Positions 22,942 to 33,500 of a stretch of 64,000 nucleotides of DNA are shown here, one piece after another. The stretch is taken from NCBI GenBank assembly GCA_930367215.1, contig OV884057.1, positions 104,371,284 through 104,435,283 of the forward strand, given 5' to 3'. Numbering within the stretch: the first letter of the stretch is position 1; every line of letters begins with the position of its first letter. This stretch comes from Pollenia angustigena (taxonomy: Eukaryota > Arthropoda > Insecta > Diptera > Polleniidae). A program made the position numbers and the translations under genes. The notes below the pieces were generated by a model. The model was given only the letters and a program-made list of their open reading frames with translations, searched no databases and was not told the origin of the DNA.

Positions 22942-25781
22942 CTATGAATTATTTAAGTATTCCAAAAACTTAGGTCGTATGGTTGATATTGCATAACTAA
23001 AAGTTTTAAGTTGTCGTGGAAGTCTATTCCATATTCTAGCTGACTTCACCAAGAATGATTTTTCGAAAATACTATTATTTATTCGAGGTATGATTATTTC
23101 AGGGTTACGAGTGGAGCTAGAGAAACGAAAATACCCTAAAACAGATGTAGGTTTACGTGTTTTTACAATTCGATACAATGTAAGTAGTAGCCTCAAATCC
23201 ATGAACTGCGGAAATGAGCAACCTATGAAGTTACATGAATATGATGACACAGGATCAAAAATTTTAACACGATAAATATATCGTAATATACGATTATATA
23301 TTACCCGCAAATGATTAATATTAGTTCTATTAGTGCTGCCATATACTTCAAAACAGTAAAGGATATGTGTCATAAGTAAAGCATGTGATAATTTTATCCT
23401 AATAGTAGTAGGTATGTAGCAGTCCAAATTATAAAGAATACGTAGAGAATAACCAACTTTAGCAGCAACTGCCGAAATATGTTTCCTAAAATTTAGATCC
23501 CTGTCTAGTATTACCCCCAAACAATTAACAGTTTCAACAAATTGCACACGAGTATTGTCAAAGACTACACTCATAGAGTCTTCCGGGTTTTCAATAGAGC
23601 CAAAGACTATGGCTTTTGTTTTATTTGGATTAAATTTGAGTTTATTTAGTTCTGCCCAGTCTGCAGCTCTTGAAAGAACATAATTTATGGTTTCAACATG
23701 ACAATCTAGAAACTCCTTATTTCCTGTAAATAGCAAATTTATATCGTCAGCAAAGAGAAAAACTTGGCATTGTAGCATACTAACATATTCAATAAAATCG
23801 TTCATATATATAAGGAAAAGTAACGGACCAAGTATAGAACCTTGAGGAATGCCGCTTGAACATATCTTAAACGATGAGTTATTTCCATTTGAGCCAACAA
23901 ATTGTAATCTATTAAATACAAGCGCGTATATAAGTTTGCAAGAAGTACATGAAAAACCGAACCCTGAATACAATCTGTTTATTAACACAGTGTAGTTAAC
24001 CGTATCAAACGCTTTACTTAAATCAATGAAACCAGGGTGGATATACATTTTCTATTCATGTTGTCACGAATTTTTTCAGTCATACTAAGCAACAATGAAG
24101 ATGTGCTAGAGCCAGCCCGAAACCCGAAATGTTGGTCACTTAACAACTTTCTAGTATCTAAACTATATAAAATTTGTTCCTTTAATATAACTTCAAATAC
24201 CTTCGACAAACAGCAAAGTATACTGATTGGTCTAAAATCTTCTAAATTAGAATGAAATGACTTCTTTTTTATTGGCACTATACGTGATATTTTCCATAAA
24301 TCAGGAAACTGTGAGGTAGTGATTATTGTGTTAAAAATAAAAAGTAAATAGTGCTCAATATAGGGGAAAATTTTTTTTATAAATATAATCGGTAGCTCGT
24401 CAGGACCAATGGCATTAGATTTTATTTGAAACATAGAACTTAAAAGCTCTTCTCTGTGAATACACCTGAAGGTAAATCCAGAATTAGAGAAATTTGAAAA
24501 ATCTATAGGAACATCATTGTTAACCGTCTGTGACGTAGTGAAATAATCATTAAAAGTTTCCGGATCATATTGGTGAAATGGATTTTCCATCCTATTACCA
24601 CGTTTGTTATTAATTATTTTCCACATTTCCTTACTATTACATCTATCAAAAATATCAGTCCAGTATCTCCTCTTGTACTTTCTTAAAACATTCTTAACCC
24701 TGTTACGATATTTACAATAGGCTCTCCAGGTGGTCTCACACGTGTTTTCCTTATACGCCCTAAAAGCCAAATCTCTCAAATTCCTTGCATTTTTAACCTC
24801 GGGAATATCACAAAATTTAGCATCGTTTTGTGTTCGTATTTTTTTCACAGGAACAGTATCGTGTATTTTGTATAGAAGCTGATAAAAGGTTGTTATTTGA
24901 TGATTGACATTATTGGTCTCAAAGATTTCATCCCAGTAATAAGAACCCATGATTTCATTGACTGCGCTAAAATTTAAAGCTTCATAGTTCTTGTATTCTA
25001 TCGTATGACTTTTAATTACAACCGGATTGTCAACACAAACATAAAAGAACGCATGATGCGTGAGAGCAGGAGCCAGGAACTGACCAGATGATCTAATTAA
25101 ACTAAGGTCATTAATTAATGTATAGTCTATTAACAATGTTGAGGAATGTTGGGTATCAAAATGAGTAGGCATTGAGTTGTGATAATAAAATAGGTTAGTA
25201 TCATAACATAGACGCCTAATATGTTCAGCTCCCCGACAATTAAACATGTTGTTGTTAAAGTCCCCAACAATCACGATATTTTCATAACGACAACTTAAAT
25301 CTCCCAAAATTACATTTAATTGAAAAATGTTTCCCCTTGGAGAGTATATTACACCTACTAACGTCTTGCCATTAACATAGTCAACCTCAATAAATAAACC
25401 CTCAAATGTTTCAGGATCTGAAATAGTTTTAATTATCCTAGTCGATATACCCTCACGTACATAAAACGCTACTCCCCCTCCTCTCATGTTGTCATCTCGG
25501 TCATTTCTAATTATGTAATAATTAGGAATAGCAACAGAACCATCAGATATTTCACACTTCAACCATGTTTCAGATACCGCGAATAAATCAAATAGTGAGC
25601 CGTCTATAATATGTTTAAATTCATCGAATTTTGAAGTTTTTAACGATGGTTTAAGACTTGTTATGTTAACATGTCCAATTTTCAAAAAAGCATTATAGTT
25701 TTTAAGTTTTTCCCTTAACCAGTAACTATTATCAACAATAGGACCTAAGTTTTCCAACAATGGATGATTTTCATTATTCAT
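22942..25781 (-). pseudogene. NLTR1 copy A ORF, one frameshift
   Basis: Two frames, 24018-25781 (endonuclease and RT N-part) and 22942-24048 (RT palm to C-terminus), equal the intact 946-aa protein of copy B. The break is a single missing base in AAATCAATGAAACC, where B has AAATCAAGTGAAACC. The motifs GDFNNN, IPQGSILGPLLF and FADD are all kept. A one-base lesion in an otherwise near-identical copy means recent loss, or an assembly error. Confidence 0.9.
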
Positions 25782-25928
25782 TTAAGTACAATTAAACAAA
25801 ATAACAATAATAATGACTATTATGGAACTAAAACTACAATTAATACAAATGAAATTTTGCATGACCTAAAAATGCATAATTTACAAAACAACAGAAATAC
25901 TAGTTAGTTTTAACAATCTGTTAATAGT

Positions 25929-26373
25929 TGTTCAGGCTACTAAGCTTCCTAGCCTGTTCCCAGTTTTCCAAAAGCAAAAACAACACGATTGGTTTTTTTT
26001 GAACTGAGTTGTAACAAATTTATTTGTTGGCCTCTTGCCTTGTTGACGGTTGAATGACTACTTGAAAAAATTAACAACTTGAAGTTCAGTTGAAACAAAA
26101 AAGAACTCAAAAAAAAAACAAACTCAAGAGAAAATTATAGCAAAACGTAAAAGAAACTTAAGAAGATTTTACACTTAGAGAAAATGAAGTACAAATTCAA
26201 AGAGACTAAAAAATAATGAAATTAAAGCGTAACGAAATCAAATAAAAAATAATAAAAATTAAAGAAAATTGAAAATTAAAGAAATTTAGCAAAATAAAGA
26301 AAATTAACAAAATATAAGAAAATTGAAGAAATAAAATAAAATAAAATAAAATAAAACTGAAGTCGCTTCAACA
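25929..26373 (-). repeat. BEL2 3' LTR
   Basis: 445 bp; differs from 38260-38700 by a few substitutions (for example GGCCTC against GGCTTC), by A-run length and by the number of ATAAA units near its end. Outer flank ATAGT. Confidence 0.94.
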
Positions 26374-26385
26374 TGCTCCCCCCGA
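26374..26385 (-). promoter_or_regulatory. BEL2 polypurine tract
   Basis: On the minus strand CGGGGGGAGCA lies directly against the 3' LTR, where a plus-strand primer tract is expected. Confidence 0.65.
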
Positions 26386-26518
26386 AGTGTGGCAAAAGCA
26401 TCCTCTTCACGCTTTCGATCCAAATTTGATCCATTCGAGCCACAGATAAATGCTTGTGATATTGGTACGTCAAAGTCCGGCTGCATTGTTGAATTCAAGA
26501 GTACTTCTTTTACAGCCT

Positions 26519-26898
26519 TTAGGCTTGCTTGGAGGTACTACGGGGTTCTTCAAGATGAAGTTTCTTGGCCACGGCTGCCAATTGGGTGTCATCTAGTTGA
26601 GATATTGTGGCTCTTAGTGTTGCCACTGCGTTTGTTGGTGGAATGGCGGCCGGAGCTCGAGCTAACACGGGTCCCTCGCGTTGAGGTTCAGCGAGGACAT
26701 CTTTTTGTTTTTTGGGTGTAGCAGAGTGTGATGAAAAGCATTGCAAGCCACTCCGTTGACCAAAACTGCACATCCCCTGGTTGACGTACACTGGTCTCTA
26801 ACATGAGTGTAGGCCATGTAATTCAGGCAATATTGCAGAGGGTAATCGAGCTGGCAAATGTGGCATCGTGGTTGCTTCTCCATCTGTATTTGTATCAA
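26519..26898 (-). pseudogene. BEL2 accessory zinc-knuckle ORF, frameshifted
   Basis: Two overlapping frames form one ORF. 26662-26898 gives CHIC, then AYTHVRDQC, then CNAFHHTLLHP, a shortened version of the BEL1 accessory knuckle with the same HHTLLH end. 26519-26791 continues in another frame with a Pro/Ala-rich linker and a C-terminal helix-like stretch (LAAVAKKLHLEEP). The break lies in an A-rich run near 26718-26730. It starts ~90 nt after the pol stop. A splice-acceptor-like tract sits exactly before the second ATG (26883). The same order (pol, knuckle ORF, LTR) as BEL1 argues the ORF is a real family gene. No known product name is recognised. Confidence 0.62.
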
Positions 26899-26912
26899 AA
26901 GAAAAGAAAGAA
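26884..26912 (-). promoter_or_regulatory. Candidate 3' splice site before BEL2 accessory ORF
   Basis: On the minus strand CTTCTTTCTTTTCTTTTGAT is followed by ACAAATACAG and at once by ATGGAGAAG, the ORF start. Pyrimidine tract, CAG and adjacent ATG match a spliced subgenomic message. The donor was not identified. Confidence 0.5.
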
Positions 26913-27233
26913 GTATATACAGTGTTAAAAAATACCTAATGCGACTGAGTTTTCTAATTTTCTATTTTGTTGAGGAATTTGGTAGATTAAATGGTAGGTT
27001 GCGGTGGGACTTTACTGTCAGTGTTGTTTGTCGGTAGCAAACATAGCTTTACAACTGGGCGTAAAATTATGCCCTTTTTAGTGACTATTTCAGCAACTCT
27101 TACTTTACTGTCTCGACCATAGATTACGTTACTAACGCGACCAAGGAGCCACTCGGTAGGTGGGAGTAAGTCTTCTTTGACTATAACAATATCATTTGGT
27201 TTTAAGTTGTCGCGTTCCTTCTGCCATTTAAAA

Positions 27234-27238
27234 CGGCG
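27234..27238. repeat. Transib target duplication, left
   Basis: CGGCG, matching 30587-30591. A 5-bp GC-rich duplication is the known Transib pattern. Confidence 0.93.
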
Positions 27239-27279
27239 CACAGTGGCGCCATTTGAGTTTTTTCGTTGCAAAAATCATA
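27239..27279 (+). repeat. Transib left inverted end, RSS-like
   Basis: Heptamer CACAGTG (27239-27245) is identical to the consensus V(D)J heptamer. A 22-bp spacer (27246-27267) is followed by GCAAAAATC (27268-27276), which matches 7 of 9 bases of the RSS nonamer ACAAAAACC. Confidence 0.88.
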
Positions 27280-27557
27280 TCTTTTGAACCGAATAAGATA
27301 ATTGAACAGTTTAAACAGCATATGATAGATAACTGTTCAGCCTATGAAATGAGCGTTTGGAAAGGGTGCTACGCTCTGTAGGGGCCTAATTATGGGTTAT
27401 CAAAGTTAAAATTAGTAGAAAAATCAATTTTATGGTAACTAAAAAAAATTATTTTTACATTTTTAGATTGTTTTTATTTTTTTTCTTTAGGTTTTTATGT
27501 TTTAAATTATTACCCAACAAATTAAAAAAAAAATTATTTTTTTTTAAATTTATTTTT

Positions 27558-29609
27558 TCAATTTTCTGTAAAATATTCATCACAGTTCGTAAGAGAAGGT
27601 ATATCTAAAAGACTAACCATTTCTAAACTATAACTATTTTCTAACTCTATTCGTGACTTCACATGCCGCAGGGAAGATATAAGTGGATCGGAAGATGCTG
27701 CCAACATGTTGAAGAGGTCCTCATTTTGCCTTACCCTTGATGCTTTGAATGTGTTCTGCAATCTATATTTTTTATAAAATTTGTTAAGAGACTCCTGTGC
27801 TTCTTCAGAAAGCTCTCCAATTGGCAAAGACTGGTACTCAATTATATCTTTGCCATGCGCCAATATTTTATGGACGGTCGGGGTCAACTTCTTCTGTGGA
27901 TACATTTCTGCTAAAAGAGATGCAGTTTTCGACGCATATTCTCCATATTTTGTAGAATTGACATTTTCTTTGCAGTTTAAAACATCCAAGATCGTTCCCA
28001 ATCTTTTCACGATTTGATTGTCAATTCCAGTGATTCTAGTTACTGCCTCATCATTTTCAAAAAATCTCCTAGAAGTGTTTCCATCGTTTGAGTTACCGTA
28101 TCCGTGCTTGGGACAGTCTACTTTTAGTCCAACTTGTTTAAAAAAAGCATCCTGTATTTGCTTCTTTCTGATCTTTTCCTTATCCTTTATTGATGTATTT
28201 TCATCGAAGTTTTCCTCCTCTTGTGGTAGGGTATACGCCAGTTTTAGCAAGAATTCCATACACCTTATCCTTGCGTGCAATGGTGACATTCCATATTCGT
28301 AATTCTCCTCATTTGTAGAATCGTTTAAATTACCAAAGTTCTTCTGACTCTTTTTGCAAATCGGGCATGACATTGTTGAGGTTGTTCCTGTCAGTTCGTT
28401 TACGACTTTTCCGTCAACCATGGTCAGATGGAACTCGTAATTGCATTCAATATATTTTCCTTCTCCAATTTGCAGCTTTGTAGGCTTAATCTTGCTTATT
28501 TGTTCTTCAATGTCCTTCACCGTGGTCCTTATGAGTTCTGCCGATTCCCTTGCAAACTGAAACATTATTGGTCGGCAATAATGCACTGATGACGGACGTG
28601 GATTTTTCCAGTGAAGGGAAACATCCGATTTAAGCCGCAAAGGAACAACAGATGCCATAAACATATTTCCGTCCGATATTGTAGCGTCATCGGAAGATAT
28701 CCTTTGCTTATAAACGCTTTGTCCGGATGATCCATCGCAGCCCCATTTGCTGATCAATGTCAACTTCTCAGGAAGAATTTTCACCTCATTTTCAGGAAGA
28801 CTCTCCAACAACCGTTTTGCTGTATGGCCCATGAGATCCTGCAGATTGGCTTTCGCAGAGACTTCCGTAAATTCCGTATGCAGTGGTCGTGAATTTATTT
28901 TGGCTTGCGTAATATGCTTGTATCCGGGTAAAACGTCAGCGCCGTGTCGCGTTAAAGATGCCCGTAGTTTCTCATATTTCTCTTTGGAAAGTTCTAAGTC
29001 CATAAACAAGGCCAAGGCTTCTTCGGAACCATACTTTTTAATGTGTGCGTTTGTGGGCGTGGGAATGCTTTCCTTAATCCTTTTTAGTCGCAGTGGGCTT
29101 GCATCAGCAACAGATTTGGTTATGTGCGACCTAACTCTTTCACTATCCTTTGTAAATTTAATAGACAGCGCTTCCGATAATTGCTTCGTGGTCAAGTCAT
29201 TGGTGGCATCGGCAAGTTTCCTCTTTCTTGTGAAAATTGAACACTCCTCAATACTTTTTTTTGGCCTTCCTTTTGCTCCTCTGGTTGATGTGGTGGGTTT
29301 ATCTACTGCCAATATATCCAGGATGGTATCTTCATTAAGCCAGTCCTCGTATTTGGAGTTGAAGTTCTGAATGGTTCGATTAGATTTCACCCATTTTGCC
29401 TTAATATTTGCATATATCAGATAAAAATTATTTTTTATAATTTCGCTTCTCTCAATATTTCCATATAAGCTATCAAGTTCTTCTAAAGCAGCTTCCGTGA
29501 AAAAATTTGGTGTGGTTGACTTTCTAAACAGTTCAAATAATTTAAAATTGTTCAACGCCATGTTTTCAGTACTTAAATTGTTTAATGGTTTCAGTAATTG
29601 TTGCGCCAA
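27558..29609 (-). CDS. Transib transposase, intact
   Basis: 683 aa. Motifs line up with RAG1: WGCDGSSGQSVYKQ holds D292 (RAG1 D600), LTMVDGKVVN holds D399 (D708), and LSEEAQESLNK holds E606 (E962 in SEGNESGNK). Zinc-site residues are also kept: CPIC at 415-418 (RAG1 C727/C730) and HKILAH with H580 and H585 (H937/H942). GNTSRRFFEN at 510-519 parallels RAG1 NGNFARK. A basic block near 112-132 (KGRPKK, RKRK) may be a nuclear signal or DNA-binding region. There is no RING-like N-terminus. The complete DDE triad, zinc pairs and open frame suggest a functional enzyme that cuts at its CACAGTG ends. RAG1 residue numbers are from memory. Confidence 0.94.
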   Translation of the reverse strand: MAQQLLKPLNNLSTENMALNNFKLFELFRKSTTPNFFTEAALEELDSLYGNIERSEIIKNNFYLIYANIKAKWVKSNRTIQNFNSKYEDWLNEDTILDILAVDKPTTSTRGAKGRPKKSIEECSIFTRKRKLADATNDLTTKQLSEALSIKFTKDSERVRSHITKSVADASPLRLKRIKESIPTPTNAHIKKYGSEEALALFMDLELSKEKYEKLRASLTRHGADVLPGYKHITQAKINSRPLHTEFTEVSAKANLQDLMGHTAKRLLESLPENEVKILPEKLTLISKWGCDGSSGQSVYKQRISSDDATISDGNMFMASVVPLRLKSDVSLHWKNPRPSSVHYCRPIMFQFARESAELIRTTVKDIEEQISKIKPTKLQIGEGKYIECNYEFHLTMVDGKVVNELTGTTSTMSCPICKKSQKNFGNLNDSTNEENYEYGMSPLHARIRCMEFLLKLAYTLPQEEENFDENTSIKDKEKIRKKQIQDAFFKQVGLKVDCPKHGYGNSNDGNTSRRFFENDEAVTRITGIDNQIVKRLGTILDVLNCKENVNSTKYGEYASKTASLLAEMYPQKKLTPTVHKILAHGKDIIEYQSLPIGELSEEAQESLNKFYKKYRLQNTFKASRVRQNEDLFNMLAASSDPLISSLRHVKSRIELENSYSLEMVSLLDIPSLTNCDEYFTEN

Positions 29610-29645
29610 CTTTCAGTCGTAGACTAATCCAGGCATTATGCTTAT

Positions 29646-29946
29646 TTTGCAATATATAGGCTTATGCTACCATGCCGAAAAATGTACCTGTTCCCTACAT
29701 ACATATGGATTTAGGCTGAATAATGCATTTTTATATTATGCACGTGTCCAAATAAGATTTGTGCCTACCTGTAGTCAATATTGTTCTTGACCATTTGCAA
29801 TATATAGGCTTATGCTACCATGCCGAAAAATTTACCTGTTCCCTGCATACAAATGGAATTAGGCTGAATAATGCAATTTTGATATTATGCACGTGTCCAA
29901 ATAAGATTTGTGCCTACCTGTAGTCAATATTGTTCTTGACCATTTG
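29646..29946. repeat. Two ~148-bp direct repeats in Transib 5' region
   Basis: Blocks starting TTTGCAATATATAGGC at 29646 and 29794 are near-identical for ~148 bp and both end GACCATTTG. They lie just upstream of the transposase start codon, so they may hold promoter or sub-terminal binding sequence; that role is an inference. Confidence 0.85.
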
Positions 29947-30544
29947 TACGCCAAAGTATTGTTTAAGTGAGGTACGTACCTGCTAATTTCAATGAGTAGT
30001 TTTTTTAGATTTTAGATCAAACTACTGTCATACAATTTCTGCAACCATGTCTTTTTAACCTTTTTTACCTCTAGAAGCCAAACGGGCACGTACGGGCAGA
30101 TAAAATTTTTGAATTATGTAAAGAAATAATCAAAGAACAGATTTTGCAAATATGGCAAATATAGAAAAATATAGATTTTTGTTATTTTCCGTCAAAGTTG
30201 AAAAATAGTGAAAAAACGGATAGTTTTTAAATAGTGATTTACCAGGAGAAACACAAAGCAAACAGTTCATTTTTTTTTTATCATTACACATTTAATAAAT
30301 GCATCAATCAATACAAACAAAAAATAAGGCGATTCGTTACCTATTTTTCGTGATATTACACCTGAAATCGCAACAAATTTACTAAAAATTGTGTGTTTTT
30401 TTGAAAACCGAAAGTCGGTCAACTTTGAACGGCTATATCTTCTAAACTAAAAATGTGATATTATTAAGAGTGGCAGATTTGAAATCGTTGAAAAGTTTCC
30501 TATAACATGAGTTTATTCAAAACTTCGTCGGTGCTCATGAAAAT

Positions 30545-30586
30545 TTTGATTTTTGCAACCTCGTTTGCTCTACGGGCGCTACTGTG
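30545..30586 (-). repeat. Transib right inverted end, RSS-like
   Basis: Reverse complement: heptamer CACAGTA (30580-30586), a 23-bp spacer (30557-30579), then GCAAAAATC (30548-30556). The spacer is one base longer than at the left end and the seventh heptamer base differs. Confidence 0.88.
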
Positions 30587-30591
30587 CGGCG
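30587..30591. repeat. Transib target duplication, right
   Basis: CGGCG, matching 27234-27238; the BEL2 pol reading frame resumes beyond it. Confidence 0.93.
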
Positions 30592-33500
30592 TTGAAGCTC
30601 GGTTATATATTCCGCTTTCCACCGTCGAGCAAAAATATGTTGTAGCGCTTTTAATCTTTCCCAACGTTTTAGAAATGGTATTTCTTCGAGCGGAGGTTCC
30701 GCAGGCGCTTCTGGCAGGGCTGTAATTGGGGCCCCTCTAAGTAAGTGACCTGGGGTAAGTGGTAGTATTTCACCCGGGTTTTCGGTAAGAGGCGATAGAG
30801 GGCGCGAATTTAAAATGGCTTCAATACGAACTAGAAGCGTGCTGAATTCTTCGAACGTGAAAGATAGGTTGCTGGTAACTTTCTTCAGGTGAGACTTCAT
30901 GCTCTTGACTGCGGCCTCCCAGAGGCCACCCATATGAGGTGCATATGGCGGTATAAAAGACCAGGTAACGCCTAAGGTGGAGTACTTTTCAATTAAAGTC
31001 TTTTCAAGCGATTTCAAAAATTCGTGGTGGCCCTTAAGAAGAGCATAGCTGGCGCCGACGAAATTTCGACCGTTGTCAGAAAACATGGTCTTGGGGAGTC
31101 CTCTGCGCCCAGTAAAGCGGTGAAAGCAGGCTATAAAGGCATCGGCTGAGAGGTCTGAACAGACTTCTAGATGGACGGCTCGAGTAGAGAAACATACAAA
31201 CACAGCAGCGTAACCTTTAAAAATCTTCGCACTTCTCAACGTAGAAGATTTAATATTAAATGGACCAGCGAAATCGACTCCGGTATACGTGAAAGGCAGG
31301 GAAAAGTTCACACGTTCTGGGGGGAGTGCGGCCATGATTTGGTGCTGGACCTTATGCTTGTAGATCGTACAGGCCTTGCATTCTCTGATGCATTTTCGGA
31401 CAAGATTCTTCAATCTGGTGATATAAAATCCCTGGCGAATCGCACGTAGCATTATATGGTGCTCAGAGTGGAGCATAATGCAATGTGTAAAATTAACTAG
31501 GAGCCTCGCAAAATGAGACCCTCCTGGCACAATAACTGGATGACGTTCTTCGTAGCTTAAACCTGCATTAATTAGCCTGCCGCCAACTCGTAAAAGGTCG
31601 TCCTTATCAATAAAAGGATTCAAGTTAAGCAGTCTGCTTTTGCGGCTCAACGGTCTCTTTTCTTTCAGGCAATCGTATTCACGGTAAAAATACCTCTTTT
31701 GAGCGAGCGAGATGAGTCGAGTTTTCATTGAGCTAATTTCTTGAGCGGTAATAAACTTTTCGGTGGAAAATGGTTTCTTGAGAACTCGGTTGACAAATCT
31801 AAGTCGATAACAAAGAATTCGCAACGCCCTTGCAAAAGATGAAAATTCTTCTAATACATCTGTGCAGCTTATGTCAAGATGAAAGTTGATGATGTACTTT
31901 TTTGTCTCCAAGTCGACTGGGTCAAACGTACGAGGTATTGGCCACGATGGTGTGGGAAGGTGTAGCCAGGTAGACCCATGCCACCAGAGTTGATTATCTG
32001 CAAGTTCCTGCGGGGAGCAGCCTCGCGTGCCCAAGTCTGCAGGATTTTCCTCAGTTTTGACGTGTTTCCAGTTTTGCGTGCTGGCGATGCTGATGATTTG
32101 AGTCACACGATTTGCGACAAAAGTTTTTAGCGGGTAGGGAGGTTTTTGCAACCACCCCAGGACTATGGACGAGTCTGTCCACAAAAATAGCTCATAGGTG
32201 AACTGACAATTCGCGACTACACTACGGATGAGTTTAGCCAACAATAAAGCGCCACACAATTCGAGTTTCGGAACGGTAGTCCGCTTGATCGGGGCAACTT
32301 TCGTTTTTGCTACCAGCAAATGACTACTTATATGGCCTTCTGAGTTTTCTGTTCGAATATACACCGAACCACAATATGCCTTCTCTGAGGCATCACAGAA
32401 GCCATGTATTTGGATCTTATATCCTGGCGAGAAATCTACCCATCTAGGTATCTTAATGGTTGAAATAAATGGCAAGTTTTTTAAGAATAAATTCCATTTT
32501 ATAAGTATGTGTGGAGGTACCCCTTCGTCCCAATCAGACTTTGCTTCCCATAATTCTTGCATCAAAGTCTTAGCAACAATAACAACTGGGCCTAGCCAAC
32601 CTAGAGGGTCAAATAATCTTGCTATTACTGACAAGATTTTTCGTTTTGTCAATCTCAATTGGCTCTACAGCATAGTCGAATATATCCGCCAACGCATTCC
32701 AGCGAATTCCCAATGTTTTTAAAGAGCTGGAGTCATCAAACTTCAAGAAATCTTCGTCTAGAAGATCCTCCCGGGGCAAACTTTCGAGTAGAAACTGATC
32801 ATTTGCTGTCATCTTTTTAAGGGGAAAGCCACCAGATTTCAACGCTGTAATGAGCTCCCCTTGCTTCTGCTTGGCCTCTTCAAGCGTGTGTCCCCCGGAC
32901 AATATGTCATCAACGTAGACCTCGTTCTTCAGAATATTAGATGCTTTGGGATACAGGTGTCTGCAATCATGACCTAGCTCAAGTAGAGTTCTAATCGCCA
33001 AAAAGGGGGCGCAGTTCACGCCGAACGTAACGGGTTTCAGTTGAAATGAATTCACGTATCCCTCATTTTTGTTGCGAAATAATATCTGTTGATATGGGCG
33101 ATCTGCTTCATGCATCAAAATCTGCCTATACATCTTCTGGATGTCTCCAGTGAATACGTACTTATAATTTCGCCAACGTAAAACAAGCTGCATCAAATCC
33201 GTTTGAAGCGTTGGGCCCTGGTGTAGCACATCATTTAATGAAAACCCGCTTCCGGTTTTCTTTGAGGCGTCAAAGACCACTCGCACTTTTGTGGTTTTAC
33301 TTTCGGGCTTGATTACCGCGTGGTGGGGTAGAAAAAATGAAGAAACTTTTTCTGCTTTGGGTTCAAAATGCGCAACTGGTTCCATGTGATCCAAGTCCAG
33401 GTATTCTTGGAGAACTTCAGCGTACTGCGCCTTCAAATCTAGGGTCTTATCGAGCATTTTCTCCATTCTATGGTACTGAGCAAGAGCCATATTTCGGGAG

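Larger units (their letters stand above)
27239..30586 (-). mobile_element. Complete Transib (RAG1-like) DNA transposon
   Basis: 3348 bp, flanked by CGGCG on both sides and inserted in the BEL2 pol gene. The left end reads CACAGTGGCGCC; the right end, reverse-complemented, reads CACAGTAGCGCC. Both ends carry TTGCAAAAATCA about 22-23 bp further in. The single gene is an uninterrupted 683-aa transposase on the minus strand. Between the gene and the right end lies a ~980-bp region with a duplicated ~148-bp block. Ends, duplication size and protein all agree with Transib, the superfamily from which RAG1 and the V(D)J signals are thought to descend. Confidence 0.95.

Noticed and set aside
28747..29370. 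207-aa plus-strand ORF
   Set aside because: Lies entirely antisense to the Transib transposase, which has clear catalytic motifs.
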